A DNA stretch of 64,000 nt, taken from positions 10,641,984-10,705,983 of the forward strand of contig OY755048.1 of NCBI GenBank assembly GCA_963576565.1, given 5' to 3'. The translations under genes were made by a program, and so were the position numbers. The stretch's first letter is position 1; each line of letters opens with the position of its first letter. Source of the DNA: Aspidapion aeneum (Eukaryota > Arthropoda > Insecta > Coleoptera > Brentidae). Positions 1-10,619 of the stretch are shown here, in pieces. The notes under the pieces are model-generated. The model searched no databases and was not told the DNA's origin. It worked only from the letters and a program-made list of their open reading frames with translations.

Positions 1-790
1 GACGGCACCTGATTGGCAGATTTTTTTGAGATGCGCTTTTAATTGCTTTCGGGTGTGCTTTTCGGGATCCCTTTAGCCGGCAGTATGCAGAGTTAGAAAA
101 TAAATCAGTGTCGTTTCTATAGGTGTAGGAATAAAAGTTTTATTATCTATTTTTATTTCTTTAGTTTATGCCATAATTAAATGAAATAATTTTTATGAGT
201 ATATCTACCGCCGCCCATGTCACTTTCTATAAAGGATATGCCGACGGTCGGCTTATATCTTTGTTCAACTGACTTTGGAAAAACAATACCCGTCAATCAA
301 TTTTAAAAACACCCGCCTATTAAAAATAATTTAGTATATAGATATTGGTAAAAATTATCGTGTAGGCTGGCAAAGCCATATACCCCGAGCGCCCCAACTA
401 CGTGGGAAATGAAAATTTGTACACATATTTTGCGGATAAGCGCAGTAAAAACTAAAAAAAAAAATCACGAAAAATGCAATATTTTCAATATAAGATGATT
501 TTATCAAGATCAAACAAGGTCAAGTCTGTATCAATTTTTTTTTAATTCTGCGTTTTGGGACATTAAAAATATACCGTCCGTTAGTCCAAATTTGTTTTGT
601 GCTAAATTGGAAAAAATTAAATATTTTATTATTATGATTATTTTTATGTTTATATGTTGATATTTTGATAAATTTGCCGCCATCTTGGAAACAATGACGT
701 CAATTTTTTTTAATTAAAAATATTACGCCTGGCCTCCTTAATATGTGTTTCAAATTTAGTAATTTTCACTGAATTGGTATGGGAGTAGTT
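1..790. other. AT-rich intergenic stretch, no gene seen
   Basis: No reading frame with recognisable protein similarity and no clear repeat pair. A GCCGCCATCTTGG motif near 677-689, next to TGACGTCA, resembles the motif repeated in the fold-back elements near 46.6 and 54 kb, so this may be a distant remnant of them. Confidence 0.4.
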
Positions 791-890
791 GTCTTTATTC
801 ATTTTAAACACGATGTTTCGGTTAGTAAGTATCTCTAACCGTTTAAAATAAATAAAGACAATGGAAGTCCAAAATTTTATTCGTGCAATT
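791..890. repeat. Two Penelope-like element tails fused head to head
   Basis: The left half (791-840) is the minus-strand 3' tail of the PLE found at 6.0, 33.3 and 41.3 kb. The right half (834-890) is the same tail on the plus strand (AAATAAATAAAGACAATGG, then AAGTCCAAAATTTTATT). They share one hairpin, CGGTTAG/CTAACCG with a 9-nt loop, so the piece is an extended palindrome. The left arm keeps the nine-base ACGATGTTT segment that the right arm lacks. PLEs are known to form inverted and partial tandem arrangements; the fold-back origin proposed here is inference. Confidence 0.75.
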
Positions 891-1326
891 TTCAAAGTCA
901 AAGCTTTAAACGCCAGAAAAATTTTAAAGCAAATTACTATAGGTCTTACTTATAATTTAAAAGTTTTTATGCTTTGCTTTTGGTAAACCTCGAATTTTGG
1001 TTATTTTTTAAATCAAAATTCTCAAGAATCGTGCTTTTTCAAATAAATCTTAACTTTTCAAGGGTGTGTAAGGTCAAATGACCTTGGAACTATTTTTTTT
1101 GAAATCACTGAATATAAATTACACAAAAACGAGTCTTATCTTGACCATATGACTATAACATAATTTTTGACAATTTTTTTTTGAATTTTCCCCACCCCTT
1201 CCACGGTGAAGCAAAATAAGGGGGCTGCGGGTCAAAAAATTTGTATTTTTTCACAGAGTATGTGCACAAATTTTTATACTTTTACCCCCATTTCCTACGT
1301 GTCTAGGGTGTACAGCTCGGGCTAAT
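891..1326. other. AT-rich stretch, nothing recognised
   Basis: Contains simple AT-rich sequence and a short GC-richer patch near 1190-1225. No coding or repeat assignment is supported. Confidence 0.3.
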
Positions 1327-1762
1327 AGATAGTTTAAGTTGTGCTACGTATTTTTACGTAAGCATGAGATTTGACAGTTACGCAAGCGCACTTCGCACAC
1401 CGTCGTCAAGGTCACGTTAGGAGCTTACGTATTTACGTTAGCTTACGGCAGTCTGCGGGCACCTTAACGTTACCAAAGAAAAGAATTGGTTGATTGACCG
1501 ATCGAAAAATAAGGCCTAGACGAAAATTTCCGCTTCCAGTACAAACGATTCTTTGCCAATATATTCCTACTGTAGTTGAAAAGACAAAAAACAAAATTGT
1601 AACAACAAAATCACACAGTGCCGAATTCCATGTTCTCTGCTATTAGTAGACTTGTTATGGTGACGTAAAAACATTCAACTTAAGTGATCAAATTTGGAAC
1701 AAAACGTAGAGCGCTTAACGTGCAGTTTTACGTAAAAATACGATGCACAACTTAAACTATCT
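1327..1762. mobile_element. MITE with about 36-bp terminal inverted repeats
   Basis: The left end AGATAGTTTAAGTTGTGC is repeated inverted at 1745-1762, and the match continues inward through TACGTAAAAATACG for about 36 bp with a few mismatches. The flanks read CT-AAT before and AAT-AAG after, suggesting a 3-bp AAT duplication. The 436-bp interior has no coding potential and holds further TTACGTA words. A PIF/Harbinger-like origin would fit a 3-bp duplication, but the superfamily is not established. Confidence 0.65.
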
Positions 1763-2596
1763 AATAAGGGTTCAGATTATCATGATTTTGATTTTTTTCA
1801 GCAGTTTTTAAAAAGGCTCCGGGCTTTGCAGACAAGTCTAAGCCAAAGGAGCAGGAAAGGGGGGGGACATTGAACCAGAGCCCCCCGAGACTCTAAATTT
1901 AAATTGAAACTACACACACCTATGTTAGCATGGCACCAACAAGACGTGACACTCAATACAATATGAGCGTTGGTGTTACAGACGGACGACATGACACCGG
2001 CGCAACACATATTTTTCAGATTTGTCTAAAGCGTAAAAATATATGTATAAACCATTTTAAAATCAAAGTAAACTGTTCTTTTTTTAATCTTTGGTATGAT
2101 AAAAAAGCTGACACTATACCTACCGTAGTTGTAGTATATGTATACGTGTGAGCTAAAACCAACCTTATGAATTTTAAAAAGTTACTACTAGAAAAACACA
2201 TAAAATATGGCCCGTAACTTTTTTTCGGAATTTCAGCAAGCATCATAAAAGATCTCATTTATGATTTCATAGATTTATATTCACAGATTGAAGCAAAACT
2301 GGGAGCAAAAAATTCTCCACCTCCCTTGTTATACTATCCTCTTTCGCATGTAAAAGTAATAATAACGCTCTATTTTTTTTATTTATTTAAATTCACTTTT
2401 AAGGATGCATAAGCCAGCAAAACACGAAATTCACATTGCAACAGAGAAACTCATTTATACTCCTAACAACTGAGCAGTGGCGTACATATAATGCAAGCAG
2501 AAAGGCGTTGCCTATCCTTGACAAAATACAAAAACTTTTTTTCATATCATCACATTTTAATAACTCAACCCATGACATCCAACAAAAATATGCATA
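1763..2596. other. No gene seen
   Basis: Short open frames here have no recognisable domain and overlap on both strands, as expected by chance. The end of this stretch, a TA dinucleotide at 2595-2596, is the target of the mariner insertion. Confidence 0.4.
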
Positions 2597-3791
2597 CGAG
2601 GGCCGTCTTCTATATTTTGCATGTAGGAACATAGAGGGAGACTGATCAAATTTCGTTACTAAAACTTAACCTCAATCTTTACCTAACCTAAACTCAAAGC
2701 GTCAGTGCGATACATATAGTTTTATAGCTACAGTGAATTTTTTAAGTTAACAATTCAGCCGAAAAATGGAATTAAACCAAGAACATTTTTGGGCTATAAT
2801 ATTTTACAACTTTCGAAGGAAATTATCTTAACAAGAATGCATTGCAGAGTTGACTTCTGCTTTCTGTAATGAATAAACACATCAGTCGACAATTTTTCGT
2901 TGGTATGGAGAATTCAAGCATGGACGGATAAGCCTTAGCGACGATCCAAGGCCAGGTACCCCAAAAACGGCTGTCACCCAGGAAAAGATCGATGCTGTGC
3001 GCATGCTCATCACGGAAGACCGACATGTGACATATCGCGAGATTAAGGCTTCATTTGGGATTTCCAAGACTCAACTCAAAAAAATTTGTATAAAGAATTA
3101 GGGGTAAGAAAATTAGTTTCTCGCTGGATACTGCATCAGTTAACCGAAGAACAGAAAGAAACTAGGGTCAATTGGTGTCAGAAAACTCTACAGCGCTTTG
3201 AGGCAGGAAAATTGAAAAACGTGTACAGCATTTTCAGTCAACCCGAAAATAAACCTCAGCCGTCTGTTTGGGTGTTCCAAGATGAAAAAAAGTCAAAAAC
3301 AGTAATCTGTTCTCGAAGTGTATTCAAAAAGATGGTCGCGACATTTGTCTCAAAAGCAGGTCAACAATTCCTTTGGAAGATCAAAGGACTGTTACTGCCG
3401 ATGCGTACATCACCATTTGTTTGCCGAAAGTCATCGCTGAGCTTCGAAAAACCATATACGGAATATTACGTATATGCGAAAAACGAACCCCGCACGACGA
3501 ATCATCATCTACCAAGACAATGCAGTTCGCAAAAAGCACGAAAAACCATTGAATTTTTAACGCAACAAAACGTCGACTTGTTGGATCATCTTCCATACAG
3601 TCTCGACCTAAGTCCCAAAGATCTCTATACTTTTCCGAAAATCAAGAATGCACTACGTGGTTAACATTTCAGTCGCCAGTAGAAAGCAATTTTGACAGTA
3701 CATTGGTACTCGTTTATTGAAACGAGTGGAATTACAGCTTTGACAACTATAAAGTCTTTAAAAATTATCGACTGTTTTATTCCATTATTAT
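2597..3791 (+). mobile_element. mariner element copy 1, 3' end lost
   Basis: The 5' inverted repeat (CGAGGGCCGTCTTCTATATT) follows TA at 2595-2596. The 5' untranslated region, with runs of AACCTAA-type words, matches the inverse of the second copy at 45.6-45.76 kb. The 3' region ACTATAAAGTCTTTAAAAA near 3749 also matches copy 2, but the terminal repeat itself is missing because a MITE begins at 3793. Full-length mariners are about 1.3 kb, so only the last few dozen bases are lost. Confidence 0.85.
2766..3664 (+). pseudogene. mariner (SETMAR-like) transposase, broken
   Basis: The transposase starts at the ATG at 2766 (MELNQEHF...). An in-frame stop follows near 2830. The N-terminal helix-turn-helix region is readable as STIFRWYGEF and DDPRPGTPKTA. 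After a frameshift near 3065 the catalytic part runs 3086-3664 (VWVFQDE, LSPKDLYTFPKIK). The first catalytic Asp region (TGDES in the family) is deleted around 3225. The second, normally HHDNA, is destroyed by a frameshift and reads NHHLPRQCSS. The third Asp (LSPKD) is present. The DD34D triad is therefore incomplete and the copy cannot be active. Confidence 0.9.
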
Positions 3792-3792
3792 T

Positions 3793-4076
3793 AGAGAATT
3801 ATTGAAATACAGCCAGGCTATAATAGTGCGAGGCACTATTTTGACACTCTCACATTGAAACCTGACAGTTAATCCTTCACAATTGACATAACAAAGTCAA
3901 ATTTAAAACTTTCGTCGTTTATTTTTCATTAAGGAATTAAAGGAAGGCACTATTTATTCCGGTTCATATAGTAAACAAAGGTCGTATGTTGAAAGATCAC
4001 AGCTGATATTAAAATGTGAGGGTATCAAAATAGTACCTGGCACGATTATAGCCTGGCTTTATATCAATAATTCTCT
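3793..4076. mobile_element. MITE with about 63-bp inverted repeats
   Basis: The left end AGAGAATTATTGAAATACAG and the next 43 bases reappear inverted at 4014-4076 with about five differences (AGCCAGGCTATAAT is shared). The 284-bp element has no reading frame. It sits exactly where mariner copy 1 loses its 3' end, so it either inserted there or marks the deletion. Flanks are TTA/ATTA-rich and the TSD length cannot be fixed. Confidence 0.8.
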
Positions 4077-4747
4077 ATTAATTATTACGTATGACATATT
4101 TTCATTAATTGGATATATTGCATTATCTCGCATTTCTCATCTAATATTTTCCTAATAGGCTGTCCAAATGATTTTCGTGAAGGCGCATCGGCATGATCTA
4201 GTTTCTCTTAACGCTAATGGGATTTTAAAGGCTGCGCTTTTTAATTGTCGAAAGACGTTGTATTCTGCAGACCGCTGTAAGAATGAGAGAGACAGAACAA
4301 GAAGGCATCGCGTGGTTTGCTCCATGCATGTGTATGCGTTGCTCCGGTAAAAGAAATTCTGCATTCTGCCCACTATGGTGAAAGATGCAAATTAGCAAAT
4401 TTGTCGACATTTTTAACTAGCAAAAAGTTTAGTTTTTTCAGAAAGCAGTAAACTTTGTTGTCATCAAATAAAGTCATTACTATACAGTACAAATAAAGTA
4501 AATTACTGCTTTTTTAGGTGGAATTAAGATTAATTGATACTAGAAAAAACGCAAAATTTTGGTTATTTGCTAGTTACTGCATTTTTTCATATTAAAAATC
4601 ATCTCGATTTCTATAAAAACTTTGTTATATTTTATTAAGCGATGTTTTGGGTTAGCTTATTGTATTTTCATATTTGATAATAGGGTTTTAGAGAGGAAGT
4701 TTTTTCGAAATATTTAATCTAGTCTAGTAAGCATGTGTAATAAGTGT
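4077..4747. other. No gene seen
   Basis: Overlapping short open frames on both strands at 4150-4410 have no recognisable domain. I see nothing else. Confidence 0.3.
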
Positions 4748-5418
4748 GTAAGCAGTAGTGATATAACGCTTGGGAAAAAAACCGGAAAAATTGAAAAAAA
4801 AACCTCGTTTTTTACGGTTTTTTTCACATACTTAAAAAAATTTGAAAAAATTGAAAAATTGAGAAACCACAAATTATATTTATAGAAGCACAAATAGCTC
4901 AAATAAACGTAAATTAACCAAATTATACATTCTTCTGGGGTCAATAGTCAAAATCAAATAACATTTATTTTCATATAATATAAATAACGTTAGTTTCAAG
5001 TTTTTAAACAAAATAAATGTAAAAAAATATTAAAAATTAAACTAAATTATTATTTCAAAAAACAAAAACATTATTTGGCAAAAAAACTAAGAGGAAGATC
5101 TTTCTCCAAGTCCGATCCTGAGTCTTCGGCTTCTGAGTCTGAGTAAGCATCGACATCTGAATCTACCTTCACAATATCCTCTTCTTCATCTTGAATTAAA
5201 TCCACAATGTTTTTCATCAAAATTTTTATTAAAATTACTTACCAATGATTTAAATAAAAATTATAATTTTTATGAGGCTTATATGGGCTAACTTCCTTAT
5301 CCTACACTGATTTTTAACACAATTTCAATTTTTCCATTTTTTTCCGTTTTTTCCGGAAAAAACCCGATTTTTTTCCATGAATCAATTTTTCCGGAAATAT
5401 TAAATCCCTAGTAAGCAG
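4748..5418 (-). mobile_element. Short hAT-type element with perfect 8-bp TSD
   Basis: GTAAGCAG occurs at 4748-4755 and again at 5411-5418, directly flanking a 655-bp unit (4756-5410). Its ends are TAGTGATATAACG and, inverted, TAGGGATTTAATA; CCGGAAAAATTG follows on both sides. Eight-bp duplications with short imperfect inverted repeats are typical of hAT elements. The interior keeps only what looks like the 3' end of a transposase gene (5071-5217, minus), so this is a deletion derivative. It would need an autonomous partner elsewhere. Confidence 0.85.
5071..5217 (-). pseudogene. C-terminal remnant of a hAT-type protein
   Basis: The minus strand reads 48 codons from an ATG at 5217 to a TAA at 5071. 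The peptide is strongly acidic (QDEEEDIVKVDSDVDAYSDS and EDSGSDLEKD) and ends LPLSFFAK. A GTAAGT word lies just upstream and could be an old splice donor. Acidic, low-complexity C-termini occur in some hAT/BED-type transposases, but no catalytic motif is left, so the assignment rests mainly on the element ends. Confidence 0.45.
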
Positions 5419-5664
5419 CAAAACAATGTCCCTGCTTTGATTACCACTGCCTGCACGCCAGAGCAATTGAGAAGTGACCTACATATAATTTTATAAATGT
5501 AAAACACAATAGAAATAGAATACTTAAATCTATCGGCTCATCTAGAACTCAGATTTAACTGGAATGCCTAAAACTAAATATAAAGCAAATAAATTATGCG
5601 AAAAGAATAATAAAACTCAATCTTTTATATGTTTACTGTAATAAACAAAACAAAATGTCATCTT
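5419..5664. other. AT-rich spacer, nothing recognised
   Basis: No coding potential or repeat partner seen between the hAT derivative and the RTE fragment. Confidence 0.3.
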
Positions 5665-6045
5665 TTTCATTAAATATGAAAATTTTCACAAAAATATGAA
5701 CAGACAGACTAACAACAAAATTCGACAGAAATTAATCAAAGAACAAGCTTCAGAAAAGATTTCAGTACAGTTCACCGCCCATTAACCATGAAAATTCTAA
5801 TAGAACGAGCCAACGAATACAACATATATTGCGTTTACAGACTTTGGAAAAAATTTCGATAGCATTGAGCACTGGGCAGTAAAAGCATCCTTAATTAATA
5901 GCCGCATGGATTACGGATACTTAATAGCCAATAAATTAACGAAGCAACTACATCAATCAAAATCCACGAAAGAACCAAGCCGATGCGCATGTTTTTAAAA
6001 ACTTAGATTTGGAAGAAATAGACATTAAAGTAAGAGAATACTTGA
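5665..6045 (+). pseudogene. RTE-a LINE, reverse transcriptase fragment (5' piece)
   Basis: The sequence matches 20590-21015 of the second RTE-a copy, including the stretch coding for MKILIERANEY, the RT motif-A region and SIEHWAVKASLINSR. It contains deletions, for example the bases between Asn-Ile and the Ala-Phe of motif A, and the frame is destroyed. The match stops at 6045 where a Penelope-like element begins. The same LINE resumes near 7890, so the two pieces are one copy split by an insertion. Confidence 0.8.
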
Positions 6046-6051
6046 ACCACC

Positions 6052-7333
6052 TTGGACAGGAAGAAGCCACAAAAGATAAACATCACCAGTCAAGAACAAC
6101 GGGCCAGCAAGAACCTGCAGGCTGACAAATTAATCAAGATTCTACCCGCCGACAAAGGAAACGCGACGGTGATCATGGATGTCGAGACTTACGACAAAAA
6201 TATTGAGGAAGTTCTGGAGAAAGGGGACTACAAGCAACTACCCAAAGAACCAACCACCACCATAGAAGGACGCATCTACAAGACTTTAAAGAAGTATGCT
6301 GAAAATATCCCAGACGCTGTTAGATCCCGCCTGACTCCACACCACACCAAGGCACCGCATTTTTATGGACTACCAAAGATCCGTAAGAAGGATATACCAC
6401 TGCAACCAATTACCAGCTCCAGGGACTCACCGACCAGCACTTTGTCGAGGTTTTTGTTGGGCATAGTTCAACCACTACAGGGTAAGTCCGAATCTTTTGT
6501 CAAAAACTCGAAACATTTTGTCGACGTTTTAAAGGGGATGGAATTAGGTCCCGACGATAGATTTGTAAGTTTTGATGTAAAAGGTCTGTACACCAACGTG
6601 CCAATAAATGACTCACCCAGTATAATCAAAAGCAAATTACAAACTGAATATACATGAGAGAACAACGCTATCGGTGAAAGGGGTGATGGATCTGTTGGAG
6701 CTCTGTCTCCGTAACTCTTACATTCAAGTGAAAGATAAGTTTTACGCACAAAATGATGGACTTTCAATGGGTTTGTCTCTTTCGCCAGTGGTAGCAAACA
6801 TCTACATGGAGTGGTTCGAGGAGCATGCGATCAACACAGCAAGTGTCAAACCAAAACTATGGCTACGGTACATGGAAGACACATTTATTATATGGCCGGA
6901 AAATGATGACGAACTACAGAATTTTCTACACCAGCTGAACAGTATTCGACCAACAATCAAATGCACCATGGAAATTGAAAAAGATTCAGCCTTACCTTTT
7001 TTGGATGTTTTTGTCAAACGATTAGACAGAAACATCCAAACCACTGTATATAAGAAACCTACACACACGGGACAGTACCTAAATTTTAAGTCTAATCATT
7101 CTGTTGCTACAAAACAAGGAGTTATAAGAGCCGCAAATATTTGTAGTAATAATCAAGAATTAAACACAGAAATTAACAACATTAAGAAGGATTTACAACA
7201 TAATGGTTACTCCGAGAAATTAATAAACCAGATCTCTAAAATTAAAAACAAACCAAATGTAGCAAATTCTCAAAGTAATAATCTGTTGAGTCTTATTAAC
7301 ATTCCATATGTTCAAGGGGTTCAGAACACATAA
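6052..7333 (+). pseudogene. Penelope-like reverse transcriptase
   Basis: Two frames joined by a frameshift near 6657-6674 make one PLE polymerase. Landmarks in order: ILPADKGNATVIMD (N-terminal), PHFYGLPKIRKK, RFVSFDVKGLYTNVP (motif A, catalytic Asp present), DGLSMGLSLSPVVANIYMEW (motif B), YMEDTFIIW (motif C) and SALPFLDVFVKR. In PLEs motif C is normally Y-x-D-D; here the first Asp is Glu, which should impair catalysis. PLE polymerases are related to telomerase reverse transcriptase and prime from a nick made by the linked GIY-YIG nuclease. The C-terminal linker runs to 7333 before the frame breaks again. Confidence 0.92.
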
Positions 7334-7419
7334 GATGAATAGCCAAGCACTATAATATAAAAACAGTATTTTCATCGGGAAATACGATAACGAGTTTTGT
7401 AACTAAAACAAAACAAAAT

Positions 7420-7770
7420 AATAAGGAATGAATTTACAAAAACCTGTGTGAGTGTGGTAAATCTTATGTAGGTGAAACGAAACGCCCTCTTCAGGTTAGA
7501 GTAAATGAACATCTAAAAAGTACCCAATAAGGGAATATTGAAAAATCCGGTTTAGCGGACCATGCATGGTCAAATGATCACAGGATTTAGTGGTCGGAAG
7601 CTAAAGTTTTGCATAAGGAGTCGCATTGGCAAAAACGAAAGTTTATTTTAGCTGCGTTTATATTGCAGAATAAAGAAGTTTTTAGTCAACCAAGCACGGA
7701 CATACCAAACATATGGAAACCACTTCTTAAGGAAAACACGCGTCTTAGGATTTAAAAAAAGGGGCGGTGC
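7420..7770 (+). pseudogene. PLE GIY-YIG endonuclease domain, degraded
   Basis: Readable in pieces: CECGKSYVGETKRPLQVRV, KSGLADHAWSNDHR, SHWQKRKF and DIPNIWKPLLKEN. It is the same domain as the cleaner copy at 41690-42215 but carries several stops: a TGA inside the first strand of the fold, TAA after KSTQ and TAG in HRI-WSE. It no longer codes for a protein. Confidence 0.85.
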
Positions 7771-7832
7771 GTCACACCTGACTGCACACCAAGTAGTATA
7801 AGTAGTAGCCCAAAGACTAGATTGATTAGTTT

Positions 7833-7880
7833 ACACTTGAAAACGGTTAGAGATACTTACTAACCGAAACGTCGTCTTTA
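7833..7880 (+). ncRNA. Hammerhead-ribozyme-like motif in PLE tail (copy 1)
   Basis: Order of elements: ACAC (stem I strand), TTGAAAA (core), C, stem II GGTTAG/CTAACC with a 9-nt loop, GAAAC and GTC. PLEs are known to carry type I hammerheads in their terminal repeats. The core normally reads CTGANGA. Here positions 3 and 8 are U and A instead of C and G, which keeps a possible base pair. Stem I is weak in this copy because GTCT follows GTC. Confidence 0.55.
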
Positions 7881-7893
7881 AAATAAATAAAGG

Positions 7894-8440
7894 CAAAGAA
7901 AGAACTAATAAAAATGATTGTTCAAACAGTTGAAATCAAGAGACGAGTAAGACTGGCCTGGGCAGCATTAGGTAAATTAAGCTACATAATAAAAAATCAA
8001 AAATATCATCATTTCCTGAAAACGAAAGTGTATAATCAATGGATCCTACCTATGGGTCTCACACCTGGACACTTACAAAATCAAATATGGATAAGGTAAC
8101 AAAAACCCAAAGATCAATGGAAATAAAAATGTCATATGTCAAGCTAACAGATAAGAAATGAATAAGAAATAAAACAAAAGAAAGGGATTTCAGAGGTGAA
8201 GTAACAAAATTAAAATGGAAATTTGCCGGTCATAATATCAGACAGAAAGACGATCGATGAAGACCTTGGAAAAATAAAAAAAGAAGGGGAAGACCCCAAA
8301 TGAGATGAGCGGAAGATTTGAAGAAACATTCCGGAACTAGATTGGATGAATACGGCGACAGACAGAGAAGAGTGGAAGATATTGGGGGAGGCCTATGTTC
8401 AAAGATGGATCGAAGAAGGCTAAATAGAAAGATAGATAGA
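7894..8440 (+). pseudogene. RTE-a LINE, 3' piece with ATAG tail
   Basis: Resumes the LINE broken at 6045. Readable are VEIKRRVRLAWAALGKLSYI, KTKVYNQWILP and, near the end, the remnant of a basic zone. It closes with AAGGCTAAATAGAAAGATAGATAG. The copy at 22.2 kb ends the same way, so an (ATAG)n tail is a property of this subfamily. Stops and frameshifts are frequent. Confidence 0.8.
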
Positions 8441-9659
8441 TAGAATTGTCAGTAATTATTATTAAATACATACACTTAGCAACTGAAATTGGCAAATCAG
8501 TTATATGATTGGTCCAATTAGGAATTCTGGATGCATACAGCTTGTAACCAATATCTATCAAGATCCTTTGTTAATTCATTTACTCCACCTACGTAAAAAA
8601 ATTGCTGTAATTTTGAAGCACAAGTACAGGGTGATTCATGAACGTACCTCACCATATCGTTTTTATTATATTTGCTGTATGAAACTAAAACTGTTACCGA
8701 ACCCAACCTTTTTTCAGGTTTGACAGTTGTCAATGAACACATTCAACATTTTTTTAAAGGGAACAAACACAATAAAATTATTGTATGTGTATGCCGCGAT
8801 AAACATTTTCTCAGCTATAACGCATTATTTCTCCATTAAGATCCTATACATTCCACACGTATTTGGTACCTAACCAAACGAACCAAACTTTTCCGCCATA
8901 ATCGGATACGCGAAAACATTCAAATATTTAATGTCAGTGGGAAAAAACTGCACCGAAATCGGTTAACTAGTTCGAGCGTTATATGAGCACAAACACAACA
9001 AGGAAGCGTCTCAAAAAGTAACTTAATGCATCGAATAATGGATGTGGGTTACGCAGATGATAACTTTATATGTATATAGCTATAGAAGAGTCTATGTATT
9101 TTGTAAATTAACCTCTGCATAGCTTTTACCACAGCCTAAACTTGGATGTTTACAAATAACAGTAATAAAATATCCAAACGTATATTTACATCAGGATTAG
9201 CAAGATAAATACAAAATACTAAATTAAATATAATGAGCAGAATTGGTACAGATTGGTTTAATATATCAATGTTTTAATGATGTTTAGATTTGAATCTGAA
9301 TGTCGCATAAGGGCTAAAAAAGATTTAATGATTGTTTGTTTTTCAAACATAAAATTCGAATTTATGTTATGATAGTACAACTATCCATGCTCTCTCATTA
9401 ATGATAAAGTTTACACAATAAATAAAATATATGTACAATGTAAATACACACTATTTTATTTTATTTTTAAATTGAGGAGTTTTAATATAGAAATAACATC
9501 TTCAAAAAGCCATCGAAATAACAGCGATTTTGTTATGCGATGTTCGGTTTTTGTAAAAACATAAACGGTCCTTTATTTTTCATCATGCATATAAACATGT
9601 ATACCTACGTATGTTGTAACTGTCACGTTGTATTTTATCACAATCATGCCCAAACATTA
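8441..9659. other. No gene seen; possible transposon end at 8628
   Basis: Open frames near 8340-8740 overlap on both strands without recognisable domains. ACAGGGTGATTCATGAACG at 8627-8645 looks like a DNA-transposon terminus of a type common in insects, but I cannot find its partner. The phrase CCGAAATCGGTTAACTAG near 8956 resembles repeats seen in many insect mobile elements. Neither is enough for a call. Confidence 0.3.
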
Positions 9660-10190
9660 TATTTTATATAAAAACGGACATAAGTTGTTTTATTCCTCTG
9701 CTTCATACATATATTTCGTGGAATGAATTAAGGTTAGGTAATCATTTAAAAAGAATAATGGAGTCTTAATGGAAAAACCCGGAAAACGTTTTCTTGAGGC
9801 TGGAGTAAGAAAATAAGAAAAATATACTTAAACGAAAACCTGGTATTTAAATTAAGGTTAAAAATGGTTGTACTCGTATAACGGACATAATAAATAGTTA
9901 AATAGTGTTTTAAATACAAACAATTTTTGTTTTTCCAAAACTTGTTTAGTAGTATCTCGTAATGAAAAAAAAAGTATGCCATTTTACAAAAATATGTATA
10001 AACTCTTTTATTCCTGTGTTCCATATACTCGGTTCAATAAAGTAAGGTTAGGTTTTCATTTAAAAAAAACTCAAAATAATGGATGGATTAAAACGCCCTG
10101 GTGACAGAGTCTTAATAGAAAAACGTATTTCCCCGGGCCGGATTGTGTAAATAACTCGAAAAAAAAAAGAGAACACACACAATTTAACAA
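9660..10190. repeat. Degenerate tandem duplication, period about 310 bp
   Basis: TTTTATTCCTCTGCTTCATA, then AAGGTTAGG, then GAGTCTTAATGGAAAAAC near 9688-9778 recurs as TTTATTCCTGTGTTCCATA, AAGGTTAGG and GAGTCTTAATAGAAAAAC near 10007-10125. Two diverged copies, no coding function. Confidence 0.6.
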
Positions 10191-10619
10191 TAGAAGCCAG
10201 TATTTACCTGAAGGTTAATAATGTTGACATAGCATCCTCTTGTGGAGAGCAATAAAGGTTTAAGTGGACACATCACTCCAAAAATAAACACGAACTTAAA
10301 CGAGTGAGTTTCTCCGGTCGATTCTCGACTCTGGAACAGAGCTCGTACGCGAATGCCATGCAGCTGAAATGTAAGCGAGGGGAGTTTTCGCAGAGAGTAT
10401 ACGAAGAGTGGAGAGACTCTATCCAGCGCCAACAGGAGAGCGCGAACGGACGGACATACACACAGGCACATACATATGTGGGTAATTTCCCCAATACTGT
10501 ACATCTTTCTAAAAGTTTAAACCCTAAATTATCTTCAGATTTATCATCCAGACAAGTGACAGATTGTTTACTCTTCTAAGTTCTTTTTAAGATTGCTGGA
10601 TCATCAGAAAAAATTCTTC
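10191..10619. other. GC-richer spacer, nothing recognised
   Basis: 10290-10480 is less AT-rich than its surroundings and is open in more than one frame on both strands. None of the peptides shows a known domain, so I do not call a gene. Confidence 0.3.

Larger units (their letters stand above)
6046..7893 (+). mobile_element. Penelope-like element copy 1 inserted in RTE-a
   Basis: A PLE with reverse transcriptase (6052-7333), GIY-YIG endonuclease remnant (7420-7770) and a tail with a hammerhead-like hairpin (7833-7880). RTE-a sequence lies on both sides: GAACCACCTT before, GAACTAATAAAAATG after. About 45 bases of the host LINE are missing at the junction compared with 21005-21080, and I see no clear target duplication. 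The 5' end is truncated. Confidence 0.85.

Noticed and set aside
8627..8645. Transposon terminus ACAGGGTGATTCATGAACG
   Set aside because: No inverted partner or target duplication found in the window.
10184..10579. Open frames on both strands in a GC-richer patch
   Set aside because: Three overlapping frames, none with a known domain, and no flanking splice or promoter logic.
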